Assembly: GCF_017168235.1 (NCBI RefSeq)
Contig: NZ_JABFAO010000014.1
Coordinates: 79,417-143,416 of the forward strand
Reading direction: 5' to 3'
DNA length: 64,000 bases
Origin: Rhodococcus sp. KRD197
GTDB taxonomy: Bacteria > Actinomycetota > Actinomycetes > Mycobacteriales > Mycobacteriaceae
Position 1 is the first letter of the stretch. The number at the start of each line of letters is the position of its first letter. The translations under genes and the position numbers were made by a program. Shown here piece after piece: positions 8,968 through 16,772 of this stretch. The notes below the pieces were generated by a model. That model was not told where the DNA came from and searched no databases. It saw nothing but the letters and a program-made list of their open reading frames with translations.

Positions 8968-10065
8968 TCAGGTGATATCGACTCCGCGTGCCGACAGCCA
9001 CGCCGTCGGGTCGGACTTGGCACCGTCGGGTTGCCACACTTCGTAATGCAGGTGGGGTCCGGTGGATTGGCCTCGGTTGCCTACCGTAGCAATGAGCTCG
9101 CCGGCTTTCACGCGTTGACCGGCGGTGACGAGCGCCTGGTCTATGTGGCCGTACACCCCGATCGTGCCGTCGTCCTGACGAATACGCACCCACAGGCCGA
9201 ACCCTTGCGCCGGCCCTGCTTCGATGACCTCACCGTCGGTCACCGATACGATCGGCGTCCCGATCGTATTGGCGATGTCGAGTCCGTAATGCGTTGTCCC
9301 CCAACGCGGCCCAGAACTGGAGGTCAATGTGCCCGACACCGGCACCACCGAGAGCGGGCGCCGCGCCTCGGCATCGCGTGCGGCGCGCTCCGCCGCCCGA
9401 ACTCCCCCCTCGGCGAGTTGCTCGGTCATGCGCTGCGCGAGCCGGCCGACATCGAGATCGGGCATTTGCAACACCTGCGGGGGTGAGGCGACGACCGGGC
9501 TCGGCGGCAGGACGCCGGCGGGAGGGCTATCGATACTCGCAGCGCTGAGCGCCACACTGTCCTGCGACCCGGTGTTCGGAGACGTCGCTGCCGCGGACAG
9601 AAAGGCACCGACCGCGACCGACGCAGCGATGGCGCGGCCACCCGGCTTCGGCACCCGGCGGCGATGAAGTCCGCGGCGAGCACGTCGCGACACGGCCTGC
9701 ACTACATCGCGGCCACCGTCGCCGTGTGTCGTCTCGTCCGGACCGGCCACGTGCACCCACATCGACGCGGCAGTGTCCGCGGCCGCGGTGTCCCAGGCGG
9801 CGCTGACCGCGTGAGCGGGTACATCCGGTGCGGGCGTCTGCGCCGAAGGCGTGTGCTCGTCCTGCGACCGATTGTCGGAGTACACGGTCTCGGCGGGCGA
9901 CTCGGTCACGAAACGCGAGGGTGCGAACCCGGCGTGTCGATGACGGGGGTGATCGATGAGCGCCGTCGGCCTGTTGCCGACGGGCATCGAGACCGCGACG
10001 CCGGGTGCCGGCGCTGCGTAGTCGTCGTCGATCGGATCGGGTGTGCGGTGTCGGGCCAAGATCAC
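8968..10065 (-). CDS. M23 peptidase, first gene of the blaI operon (left copy)
   Basis: A 365-residue protein with a long polar N-terminal region (cytoplasmic), a membrane segment at about residues 165-182, a helical stretch and a C-terminal M23 domain from about residue 250. Zinc ligands are seen in THYGLDIAN (H-x3-D) and GPHLHYEVW (HxH). The GTG at 10065 matches the right copy start. The long cytoplasmic N-terminus with a single membrane helix is unusual for an M23 hydrolase and resembles a signal-anchor topology. Its place as first gene of an operon with blaI and the M56 protease suggests a link between wall cleavage and signalling, which is inference. Confidence 0.87.
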   Translation of the reverse strand: MILARHRTPDPIDDDYAAPAPGVAVSMPVGNRPTALIDHPRHRHAGFAPSRFVTESPAETVYSDNRSQDEHTPSAQTPAPDVPAHAVSAAWDTAAADTAASMWVHVAGPDETTHGDGGRDVVQAVSRRARRGLHRRRVPKPGGRAIAASVAVGAFLSAAATSPNTGSQDSVALSAASIDSPPAGVLPPSPVVASPPQVLQMPDLDVGRLAQRMTEQLAEGGVRAAERAARDAEARRPLSVVPVSGTLTSSSGPRWGTTHYGLDIANTIGTPIVSVTDGEVIEAGPAQGFGLWVRIRQDDGTIGVYGHIDQALVTAGQRVKAGELIATVGNRGQSTGPHLHYEVWQPDGAKSDPTAWLSARGVDIT

Positions 10066-10132
10066 AATCCTTGGTGGCTACGAGGCCGTGGCCTCGCTCG
10101 AGATAACGAAATGGTGACGGTCAGGCCACAGG

Positions 10133-10156
10133 TTACTACTATCGAGCATAGTTTTT
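10133..10156. promoter_or_regulatory. BlaI-type operator, site 5
   Basis: TTACTACTAT, a short spacer and CATAGTTTTT: an imperfect dyad 68 bp upstream of the M23-blaI-M56 operon. The imperfect arms would fit weaker autorepression of the regulator operon. The equivalent site exists in the right arm. Confidence 0.75.
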
Positions 10157-10207
10157 CCATCCCACTCGACCCGGATTCGTCCGTACCGCTGGTCACGGTC
10201 CTCGGAG

Positions 10208-10268
10208 GACATCCCGCCGGGCTACGACATCCCGCCGGGCTACGACATCCCGCCGGGCTACGACATCC
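10208..10268. repeat. 18-bp tandem repeat, 3.4 copies
   Basis: Three perfect copies of GACATCCCGCCGGGCTAC followed by a 7-bp partial copy. It lies between the operator of the M23 operon and the 3' end of copD, and the right arm has no counterpart. The unit contains a small CCCGCCGGG near-palindrome. It may be a slippage product or a terminator-like spacer; function unknown. Confidence 0.9.
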
Positions 10269-10298
10269 GCACCGGAACAGGGCTGGGCGTTTCGGGTA

Positions 10299-12323
10299 TC
10301 AGGGGTGATCGCGCCGAGAGGACAGGCCACCGAGCATGGTGTTGTACGCCTCGAGTTCGGTATCACCTTGATCGTCGACTCGGCGGTCTCGTTGCCGTGC
10401 CGCGCTCTCGTCGGCCGCCGACCACCGGACCGCGGCGAGAACCGCGGCAGCGAGCAACGGCAACTCCCCGATGCCCCACGCCAGAGTGCCGCCGCGCCGC
10501 TGGTCGGCCAGCAGGTCTGCGTTCCAGTCCAGACGCAGTCCGCTGTAGAAGCTCGCTCCGAGCGCGGTCTCGAGATCGATCGTCACGACGAGGAAGAATG
10601 CGAACCCGGCCAATGCGGTGATACTCGCGAGCAACTTCGTCAGTCCCGCGATCGGTCTCGGTACCGGGTCTTCGCCGACCGTGCCCCAGAACATCACCAT
10701 CCCGACGGTCAGGAACCAGCCCTTCATCACCATGTGTGCCACATGCGAGTCGGCGACGGTGTCGAACAGTCCGCCGGGGTAGAGCAGGTAGAAGCTGCTC
10801 AGGAACACCGTGGTGCTGACCCACGGGTGTATCGCGATCCGGGCTGCTCGGCTCTGCCATGCAGCCCGGAGCCATTCGCGCGAGCCCGGTGCTTCGGCGG
10901 CCGACGCGGTCGGCAGGACCGAGGCGAACAAGGTTGCCGGTCGGCCGAGGACCAACAGCAACGGCACGGCGACGGCGACCGCGGTCAGTCCCGCCATGTG
11001 CACGCTGAACATCGCCGGGCTGTAGAACCCGACCCCGGACGAGGTCGCCACGAGCAGCACCGCAGTACCCGCCAACCAGCTCGCTGTCCACCGCCGCCGC
11101 CATGACAGGCCTGCCCGCCGACGGCGCCGCACGGCCACCAGATACAGGACGGCCGCGATCACCGCCGCGGAGCCGAACACCAGGTCGAAACGCCACTCGA
11201 ACGCCAACCGCGCAGCGGTGGGCGGGCCGTCCAACACGTAGCCCAAGGCCTCTTCGTGCGCCTGGGGCAGCGAGGTGTCCTGCGGCGGGGGCGGGGGAGT
11301 GCGGCCCAGTGCGACCGCCAGGCCCACGGTGGTGACGAGAACGAGGGTCTCGATCATCGACAACGTGATCAGGGATCTGCGCCTCGCGGGGTCGTGAGCC
11401 AGAGCGCGGACCGTTCGTCGTCGCTGTATCCACCCGAGGGTCCCCACGATCGCCAGAGCTGCGATCTTCGCCAGTATCAGAGCGCCGTACGTCGAATCCC
11501 ACAGCGACGTCACGGGCACTCGCACGGCAGCGTTGACCACTCCGGAGACCGCCATGATCACGAACGCGACCAGAGCGAGCGTCGAGTAGCGGCGGGTCGC
11601 GACGGCAAGGTGCCCACCTCCGCGCAGCGCATGAGCGAGAAGTGCGAGGAGTCCGCCCACCCACAGCGCGGCAGCGAGGATGTGCAGGATCAACGAGTTC
11701 GTCGCGATGTCGTGATTGCCGCCGGTCGAGGAGTGGCCGGTGACCGCGCGCGGGATCAACGCGAGCATCGACAGGGCGAACAAGGCGGGGGTCCATCGAT
11801 GCCGCAACACCGCCGCGCATGCTGCGGCGGTGATCGCCGCGACCGCAGAGGTGATGGCCCATGCAGTGGAGGCCTCGACATCGCCGATCGCACCGAGGAA
11901 CTGCACCGGTTGCGCTGCAACGGATCCGACAGGTTGACCCGAGGCGTCCGAGAGTGTCAGCGGCACCAACGCCGCCGCGCACACCGCCCACACTGCGGAG
12001 GCCTTCGCCGCGGTGCGGACGGCTACGTACCCGTCGATGTCGAGCACACCCGACCTCTGAGGCGGAACGAGAAATGCCGCGAGGAGCAGCGACCCCGCCG
12101 CCACGACGGCAGCCACCTCGCCGATCGCGGTCAGTGCCGGGATCCCGTACGTGGTGATCGGGCCCGGATCGGGCAGACCCAACAGCACGAGCGCTTGCGA
12201 CGTCGACATCGCTGCGAGCAGTGCAGCGACCACCGCGGCAATCGCTGCGCACAGCACCATCACCTGCGATCCGGAGCGTCGATCCACTGCGCCGCGGGTC
12301 GAATGGGCCGCTTCGGTGGCCAT
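10299..12323 (-). CDS. copD: CopD-CtaG fusion, copper transport and oxidase assembly (left copy)
   Basis: A 674-residue polytopic membrane protein. The first half (about residues 20-370, eight or nine helices) is a CopD domain, with TGHSSTGGNHDIATNSLILH holding likely copper-binding His residues. The second half (about 385-650) is a caa3_CtaG domain, with MFSVHMAGLTAVAVAVPLLL and a conserved SHVAHMVMKGWFL. This fusion is common in actinobacteria and is thought to move copper across the membrane. The ATG at 12323 (MATEAAHSTRG) follows GGAAGAGG and is identical in the right copy. It ends in TELEAYNTMLGGL, the same style of C-terminus as the stand-alone CtaG. Confidence 0.9.
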   Translation of the reverse strand: MATEAAHSTRGAVDRRSGSQVMVLCAAIAAVVAALLAAMSTSQALVLLGLPDPGPITTYGIPALTAIGEVAAVVAAGSLLLAAFLVPPQRSGVLDIDGYVAVRTAAKASAVWAVCAAALVPLTLSDASGQPVGSVAAQPVQFLGAIGDVEASTAWAITSAVAAITAAACAAVLRHRWTPALFALSMLALIPRAVTGHSSTGGNHDIATNSLILHILAAALWVGGLLALLAHALRGGGHLAVATRRYSTLALVAFVIMAVSGVVNAAVRVPVTSLWDSTYGALILAKIAALAIVGTLGWIQRRRTVRALAHDPARRRSLITLSMIETLVLVTTVGLAVALGRTPPPPPQDTSLPQAHEEALGYVLDGPPTAARLAFEWRFDLVFGSAAVIAAVLYLVAVRRRRRAGLSWRRRWTASWLAGTAVLLVATSSGVGFYSPAMFSVHMAGLTAVAVAVPLLLVLGRPATLFASVLPTASAAEAPGSREWLRAAWQSRAARIAIHPWVSTTVFLSSFYLLYPGGLFDTVADSHVAHMVMKGWFLTVGMVMFWGTVGEDPVPRPIAGLTKLLASITALAGFAFFLVVTIDLETALGASFYSGLRLDWNADLLADQRRGGTLAWGIGELPLLAAAVLAAVRWSAADESAARQRDRRVDDQGDTELEAYNTMLGGLSSRRDHP

Positions 12324-12393
12324 GGTGTGCGCCTCTTCCCGGTGGATCGTGTTTCCGGCATGGGCGCGAGGCAGTCCGACCTGCGCCGACAAT

Positions 12394-12416
12394 GAACTAC
12401 TACGAATGATAGTTGT
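12394..12416. promoter_or_regulatory. BlaI-type operator, site 6
   Basis: AACTACTACGAATGATAGTTGTA, an imperfect dyad about 70 bp upstream of copD-ctaG. The right arm has the same site with one change, so it is conserved despite the arm divergence. It is the least perfect of the conserved sites. Confidence 0.65.
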
Positions 12417-12460
12417 ACGAGTCCGGGCAGCCACCGCCGGATGATCCTTCAACACTTGCA

Positions 12461-12485
12461 TGTATGCGCATATCGCAATATGTTG
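12461..12485. promoter_or_regulatory. CATAT-type dyad before the CDF exporter
   Basis: CATAT, CGCA, ATATG beside a TATGCGCATA palindrome, about 36-60 bp upstream of the CDF gene. The right arm keeps CATAT-N4-ATATG. AT-rich ATATG-type dyads are typical of ArsR-family Ni/Co/Zn sensors of actinobacterial exporters, so the exporter probably has its own metal regulator, not the BlaI system. The regulator itself is not obvious nearby. Confidence 0.5.
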
Positions 12486-12520
12486 TCGTTCTGCGGATCT
12501 GACACGACGAAGGAGCAACG

Positions 12521-13444
12521 ATGGGGCACGGACATGGCCACGGGATAGAGCCGGGTTCACCGGCCAGCGCGTCCGGTAAGCACCTCGGGCGACTGTGGAT
12601 CGCTGTCGGTCTGGGGGCGGTCACCCTGGTGACGCAGGTCGTCGTCGGCCTGTCCACCTCGTCGCTGGCGTTGCTCTCCGATTCCGCACACGTGTTCACC
12701 GACGTGTTCGGGGTGCTGATGGCGATCGTGGCGATCACACTCGCACAGCGACGATCGACCAAGGCTGCCCGCACGTTCGGGCTCTACCGAGCCGAGGTGT
12801 TCGCCGCATTGTTCAATGCACTTCTGCTGTTCGGTGTGGCCGGTTGGATTCTCTACGAAGCCGCGCAACGCATCACGAATCCGCCCGAGGTCCCCGGCGT
12901 CCCGGTGATGGCGGTGGCCACCCTCGGGCTCGTGATGAACCTCATCGCGTTCGTCCTGCTGCGCAGCGGCGCCAAGGACAGCCTCAATGTTCGGGGTGCG
13001 TATCTCGAGGTGATGGCGGACATGCTCGGCTCGATCGGCGTACTGGTCAGCGGACTGGTCACCGTCCTGTTCGGGTGGCGGTACGCCGACCCGGTCATCG
13101 CGGTCGCCATCGGCGTGTTCGTCCTGCCACGCGCGTTCAACCTGGGCCGTCACGCCGTACGAATTCTGCTGCAACATGCTCCGGCGGGCATTGATGTCGC
13201 CGCCGTGGAAAGGGCCCTGACCGATGTCGACGATGTCGAAGAGGTGCACGATCTGCACATATGGACACTGACGTCGGGGATGGAGGTCGCGTCGGCGCAT
13301 CTGACGGTCGCCCCGGAGGCCGAGACACCGCGGGTGCTCGCTGCAGCGCAGCAGGTTCTCCGCAACGAGTTCGGTCTCGAACACGCCACTGTGCAGGTCG
13401 AACCCCGGGAAGGCGAAGGCCGGTGCCGAGAGGTCAATTGGTAG
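12521..13444 (+). CDS. CDF family cation diffusion exporter (left copy)
   Basis: A 307-residue CDF (CzcD-like) transporter with six membrane helices and a cytoplasmic C-terminal domain (from about residue 205). It has a His-rich start, MGHGHGHGIEP. The transport site is visible as SDSAHVFTD in helix 2 and LEVMADMLGS in helix 5; the second half has Glu where Zn-specific members usually have His, so metal preference cannot be assigned with confidence. The start is fixed by AAGGAG seven bases upstream. It is divergent from copD-ctaG and has its own dyad at 12461-12485. Confidence 0.9.
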   Translation: MGHGHGHGIEPGSPASASGKHLGRLWIAVGLGAVTLVTQVVVGLSTSSLALLSDSAHVFTDVFGVLMAIVAITLAQRRSTKAARTFGLYRAEVFAALFNALLLFGVAGWILYEAAQRITNPPEVPGVPVMAVATLGLVMNLIAFVLLRSGAKDSLNVRGAYLEVMADMLGSIGVLVSGLVTVLFGWRYADPVIAVAIGVFVLPRAFNLGRHAVRILLQHAPAGIDVAAVERALTDVDDVEEVHDLHIWTLTSGMEVASAHLTVAPEAETPRVLAAAQQVLRNEFGLEHATVQVEPREGEGRCREVNW

Positions 13445-13623
13445 GCAGGTCTCGACCCGGTGCGCGATCGGCACGCTGTGCTGTCGTCGACACGGCAGCG
13501 ATGTACCGAACCGGCACCCGTCGGGTGGGGGCACAGAGTGGGTCCTCGAGTGCCGCACATCGGCCCGGTCGAGACCGTTCACCCCGAACCCGTCCACCTC
13601 GCATGTTCGCGCCCGGTGATGGA

Positions 13624-14037
13624 TCAGTCGACGGTGAGGGTATCGACGGTTCTGGTCACGGCACGGTTCGGCAGTGGCTCGGTGGCGGGGCTGCGCATGA
13701 CCGCCCCGTCGGTGATCGAGAACGCACTGTTGTGGCAGGGGCACTCGATCGTGCCGTTGCGAACTCGGTTCACTGTGCACCCTCGGTGAGAACAGATAGC
13801 CGAGAAGGCCCGGAAGATACCGGGTTCCGGTTGGGTGACGACGACCTGCCGGTCGGCGAGCACGATTCCACCGCCGACAGGAACATCGTTCACCGACAAG
13901 GTGACGGGACCGTCGGAAGCGGTGTCCTCACCGGACGGGGCTTCGCCGACGCTGCATCCGGCGGCAGTCAGGCACGCTGTAGCGCAGCTCGTAGCGAGAA
14001 AAATACGGCGCGGTAGCGCCGGGATGTCCTCGCTCAT
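13624..14037 (-). CDS. Rieske [2Fe-2S] lipoprotein
   Basis: A 137-residue exported Rieske protein. The N-terminus LPRRIFLATSCATACL looks like a twin-arginine signal and ends in the lipobox TAAGC (C28). The cluster motifs are ICSHRGC (C82, H84) and ECPCHNSAF (C99, H102), with C87 and C101 placed for the structural disulfide. It is a small electron carrier of the QcrA-independent type often seen in actinobacteria. Because it is a lipoprotein it needs Lgt and LspA, and an lspA lies next door. It exists only in the left arm. Confidence 0.88.
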   Translation of the reverse strand: MSEDIPALPRRIFLATSCATACLTAAGCSVGEAPSGEDTASDGPVTLSVNDVPVGGGIVLADRQVVVTQPEPGIFRAFSAICSHRGCTVNRVRNGTIECPCHNSAFSITDGAVMRSPATEPLPNRAVTRTVDTLTVD

Positions 14038-14096
14038 ACAGCAGGCTCCCCTCGGTACGCCTCGGTGAGCGAGAGGCGACGATCGCGTGTCGGTGG

Positions 14097-14116
14097 TTGT
14101 AGTCGACTATGTTTCG
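14097..14116. promoter_or_regulatory. Possible degenerate BlaI-type site before the Rieske gene
   Basis: TTGTAGTCGACTATGTTT contains a TAGTCGACTA palindrome and resembles the operator family only loosely. It lies about 60 bp upstream of the Rieske start. I regard it as doubtful. Confidence 0.25.
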
Positions 14117-14222
14117 AGCAGTTCCGGTGTCGATCACCCTCACTGTTCGAGCGGATCAGCATGATTGTCCTGTCGCGAATGTATGTGCACTGCAGGGCAT
14201 TCGATTCGAACGCCGAGATATC

Positions 14223-14750
14223 TCATGCACGTTCACGATCCGGCGCTGTCGGGCACTGCGGGCAGAGGGGCAACCCTTGTGCCCTCTCGCGTGCCAGTGC
14301 CGCCCCGATCATCAGCACCACCCCGCAGGTGATGTAGATGTCGGCGAGGTTGAATGTCGGCCACCAACCGGTGTGAAAGTAGTCCGTGACCGCACCGTCG
14401 ACAAGCCGGTCCAGAACGTTGGACAGCGCGCCGGCGAGGATCAACGCCAGCGCCACCGTGGTCCACTGCTCCCCGTGCCGAGCGCTGTGCCATCCGTAGG
14501 CCGCGACCCCGGCGGTGATCGTCGCCGTGACCGACACGATCACCCATAGGGGCAGCGAATTGCCCAGACTGAAGGCCATTCCGCGGTTGAAGGCGAGCCG
14601 CAATTCGAGGATCGGTAGTGGGATCGGAGAGCCGACCAATGCTTCTTGCGCCCAGTAGTCGACGGTCAGCGCGGTAGCGACCAATGTCAGCACGAGAGTC
14701 ACTGCGTAAGCACGCAGCCGCGTGGGAGACGTGGTGGGCGAGCGGTTCAC
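14223..14750 (-). CDS. lspA: Signal peptidase II (left copy)
   Basis: A 175-residue membrane protein with four helices matching lipoprotein signal peptidase. The catalytic aspartates are in SNVLDRLVDGAVTDYF and FNLADIYI, and the Asn-Arg motif appears as AFNRGMAFSLG. It removes the signal peptide of prolipoproteins after lipidation. The GTG start matches the right copy. The C-terminus carries two Cys (PLCPQC) absent from the right copy tail. It is divergent from lnt with one operator in between. Confidence 0.9.
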   Translation of the reverse strand: MNRSPTTSPTRLRAYAVTLVLTLVATALTVDYWAQEALVGSPIPLPILELRLAFNRGMAFSLGNSLPLWVIVSVTATITAGVAAYGWHSARHGEQWTTVALALILAGALSNVLDRLVDGAVTDYFHTGWWPTFNLADIYITCGVVLMIGAALARERAQGLPLCPQCPTAPDRERA

Positions 14751-14837
14751 GGATCCTCGTTCTCGGGTGTGTATCTCGGACAGGTGCTGGGTGTCGACGG
14801 AAGGGGATCGGTCACCGCCGCAGAGTTGCCATCACAT

Positions 14838-14862
14838 AAAATACTATGCACCATAGTAGTTG
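14838..14862. promoter_or_regulatory. BlaI-type operator, site 7
   Basis: AAAATACTATG, spacer CAC, CATAGTAGTTG: nearly perfect dyad between lspA (left) and the lnt fragment. The matching site in the right arm is at 54843-54868. Confidence 0.85.
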
Positions 14863-14909
14863 ATGAACGGCAGAGGCTCCTCCGGTACCGGCTGCACGCG
14901 CGTGCCGTC

Positions 14910-15485
14910 ATGAGATCGGCTCCCGGCATCGAGCCCGGGCCTCGACCTCTCGTCTACGACCCGAGCCGGGCGCGGTGGGTGACCGGCAGCAACGGAGTCC
15001 GCGCGTGGATCCGGCTCCTCGCCGCCGCCTCATCCGGGCTGATGTTGTATGCCACATTCCCGCCCATCGATCTGTGGTTTCTCGCTCCGGTAGCACTTGC
15101 AATGCTGCTGTTGGCTGTGCGCGGGCGAGGGGCGCGTGCGGGGGCCGGCTACGGCTTCGTCGCCGGCTCGGCGTTCTTCGTGCCTCTGCTGCCGTGGGTG
15201 GGGGAGTACGTCGGATCGGTGCCGTGGCTGGCGCTGTCCGTCGTTCAAGCACTCTTCGTGGCACTGTTCGGTGCGGTAGCGGATCGGATGTCCCGACTGC
15301 CGTGGGCGCCGGTCTGGGTGGCGAGCGCCTGGGTGGCGATGGAAGCGGCACGATCTCGGGTCCCGTTCGGCGGCTTCCCTTGGGGCCGCATCGCATTCGG
15401 TCAATCCGACGGGCCGCTGCTGCCTCTGGCTGCGGTGATCGGCGCGCCGGGGTTGTCGTTCGTCGTGGTGCTGATCGGGTCCGCT
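14910..15485 (+). pseudogene. lnt: Truncated apolipoprotein N-acyltransferase (lnt) fragment
   Basis: About 192 codons corresponding to the N-terminal membrane half of Lnt (for example LLYATFPPIDLW-like LMLYATFPPIDLW and FGGFPWGRIAFGQSDGP). Similarity to the intact right-arm gene ends within the codons for VVLIG near 15480-15486. The catalytic nitrilase-like domain with Glu, Lys and Cys is missing, so it cannot acylate lipoproteins. The reading frame stays open to 15947, but the extra part is the antisense of another gene and is low-complexity, so I do not read it as a functional fusion. Confidence 0.85.
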
Positions 15486-15893
15486 CTGCGGCGGAGTGGC
15501 CTGGAATGCGGGCGGTGCCTCGGTCGGAGCGGCCTGCGGCGCGGGCGTCTGCGGTGCGGGGGTCTCCTCGTAGTAGGTGGTTTGGTACGAGGACTGCTGG
15601 TTGCCGGACCGGTAGTCGTCGTAGCTGCGCCACTCGGTCTCCTGCACGCGAGGCGAGGCCTGGTAGCCGGGCAAGAACTGGCGTTCCTGGGTCGGTGCGG
15701 GCGGCGGTGCGACGGGGGTGGTGTCGGTGGTTCCGGACTGTGCTGTGTCGGGGGCGGTCACGAAGTCCTGCGGGGCGGCCTGCGCTGTTGCCGAGCCCCA
15801 CGCCATGGCGAGGACGATCGGGACTGCGGTGACGACGGCGGCGCGTTCCCTACGCCTGCGGTGTCGCCCGCCGATTCCTTGCTGAGGAGACAT
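15486..15893 (-). pseudogene. Truncated secreted protein, unknown family
   Basis: About 135 codons of a protein with a basic start (QGIGGRHRRRRERAA), a hydrophobic signal segment ending GSATAQAAPQ, and a Pro/Thr/Gln/Tyr-rich extracytoplasmic region (SYQTTYYEE, PAPQTPAPQAAP). At about 15486 it runs into the antisense of lnt, so its C-terminal domain is lost. The N-terminal layout resembles secreted wall-associated or conjugation-related proteins of Gram-positive plasmids, but no family can be named. The ATG at 15893 follows no strong ribosome site. Confidence 0.6.
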
Positions 15894-16102
15894 CTGGGGT
15901 GTGCCTTTCGTAAGCCACTGTCATGCAGCGGTTTTGGGCGGGTGTGAAGAGGAGTGGTTGATGGTGGAACCACCACCGGCCGCGCTGGGAAACCGACCGA
16001 AAACGAGGGTCAGCCTTCGGGTGATCCCTCAGCGCAGACGACGGACGTTGCCTTGGAACGTGGGGCCAATGCGCGTCCGTTGCGCACCGGCCCCACGAAC
16101 TG

Positions 16103-16153
16103 TCAGCCCAGGAGGCTGAGCCAGAACCAGAGCTGGTTGAAGATCCAAGGCAT
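16103..16153 (-). CDS. Possible 16-residue hydrophobic peptide
   Basis: ATG at 16153 opens a frame for MPWIFNQLWFWLSLLG, a short peptide rich in Trp, Phe and Leu. It is preceded by AGAAAGGAA about 8 bases upstream, a good ribosome site. Small membrane peptides of this kind can be toxins or leader peptides. Nothing else supports expression. Confidence 0.3.
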   Translation of the reverse strand: MPWIFNQLWFWLSLLG

Positions 16154-16261
16154 CGGTCGTATTCCTTTCTGTCAAAGGCGGTGTGTGAATTGCGACAGAT
16201 ATCCCGGCGGGGGTCGCGCGGCTCGGAACACGATGAGGAAGCGTCACCGTGCGACCCTCAC

Positions 16262-16292
16262 GCCGGTCCATCCAGCTGAGCTACAGGGCCCT
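16262..16292 (-). other. tRNA 5'-half-like fragment
   Basis: On the minus strand the sequence GGGCCCTGTAGCTCAGCTGG, followed by ATGGACC, matches the acceptor strand and D-arm of actinobacterial tRNAs of the GTAGCTCAGCTGGAT type. The D-stem partner GAGC, the anticodon stem and the T arm are not recognisable downstream. It may be a relic of an integration event at a tRNA gene or an att half-site. Confidence 0.35.
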
Positions 16293-16311
16293 GGAGGACC
16301 TCTGCAACTCG

Positions 16312-16343
16312 CGACCGAAGGTCATGGGGGTGGCCTTCGGTCG
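16312..16343. terminator. Strong hairpin
   Basis: CGACCGAAGGTCA, a 6-nt loop (TGGGGG) and TGGCCTTCGGTCG form a 13-bp stem with one G-T pair. There is no T-run, as is common for actinobacterial terminators. It could end transcription entering from either side. Confidence 0.45.
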
Positions 16344-16772
16344 AGCTTCGGGAGGGACGAGCGGGTCAGGCTACGTCGCTGAATTGACCACTTTGGCAGA
16401 GCAAGTGACTGGGCTCGCGGAACGTTGGGTCTGCGTCTGTCCACTCACCGAGCACTTCACCGGTGTCCTCGCACAACAGTTGATGCGTGCTGTGCGGAGC
16501 AGACGGAAGAGAGCACGCGGCCATGCCGGATACTCGGTCGTTGATTGCGGAACATTCCGCGCTGTGAACTGCGTCGGGAGCGATCTGTAACGCTCGCGGG
16601 GCGATTGAAGATTTCATGAACGTCCTCCGTGCCGTGCCGCACTTTCTGTAGGACGCGGTTAGGCTCGAAAGAGCCCTCACGTCCACAGGAAGCTACGGCT
16701 TGCTGCTGTGGGGGTTGCAGAAGAAGGACCCTGGGTGCGCTGTGATTGGCGTCGTGGTCGCACCTGGGGTTC

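Larger units (their letters stand above)
5790..15485. repeat. Left arm of a large diverged inverted duplication
   Basis: Gene order ctaD, M56, blaI, M23, copD-ctaG, CDF, lspA, lnt is repeated in mirror orientation at the right end of the window. The arms differ throughout at synonymous and some non-synonymous positions, for example about nine in ten residues identical in the CDF pair by eye. Two differences are structural. The left arm has a Rieske gene between CDF and lspA where the right arm has an unrelated 183-residue protein, and homology stops inside lnt near 15485. Boundaries are approximate. Confidence 0.85.
15894..16772. other. Gap with small structures, no clear gene
   Basis: Nearly 900 bp without a convincing protein gene. 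It holds a tiny 16-codon frame, a tRNA-like fragment and a strong hairpin, which are listed separately. The longer open frames across it have no start signals or recognisable composition. Confidence 0.6.

Noticed and set aside
10208..10268. Possible CRISPR-like array
   Set aside because: The units are directly adjacent with no spacers and there are no cas genes.
12521..13444. Recent exact duplication of the arms
   Set aside because: CDF, M23, LspA and Lnt copies differ at many positions including synonymous ones, so the duplication is old or the arms came from separate sources.
14646..15947. Single 433-codon protein from the lnt region
   Set aside because: Only the first part from 14910 to about 15485 is Lnt. 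The rest is antisense of a truncated secreted protein, is low in complexity, and lacks the catalytic domain.
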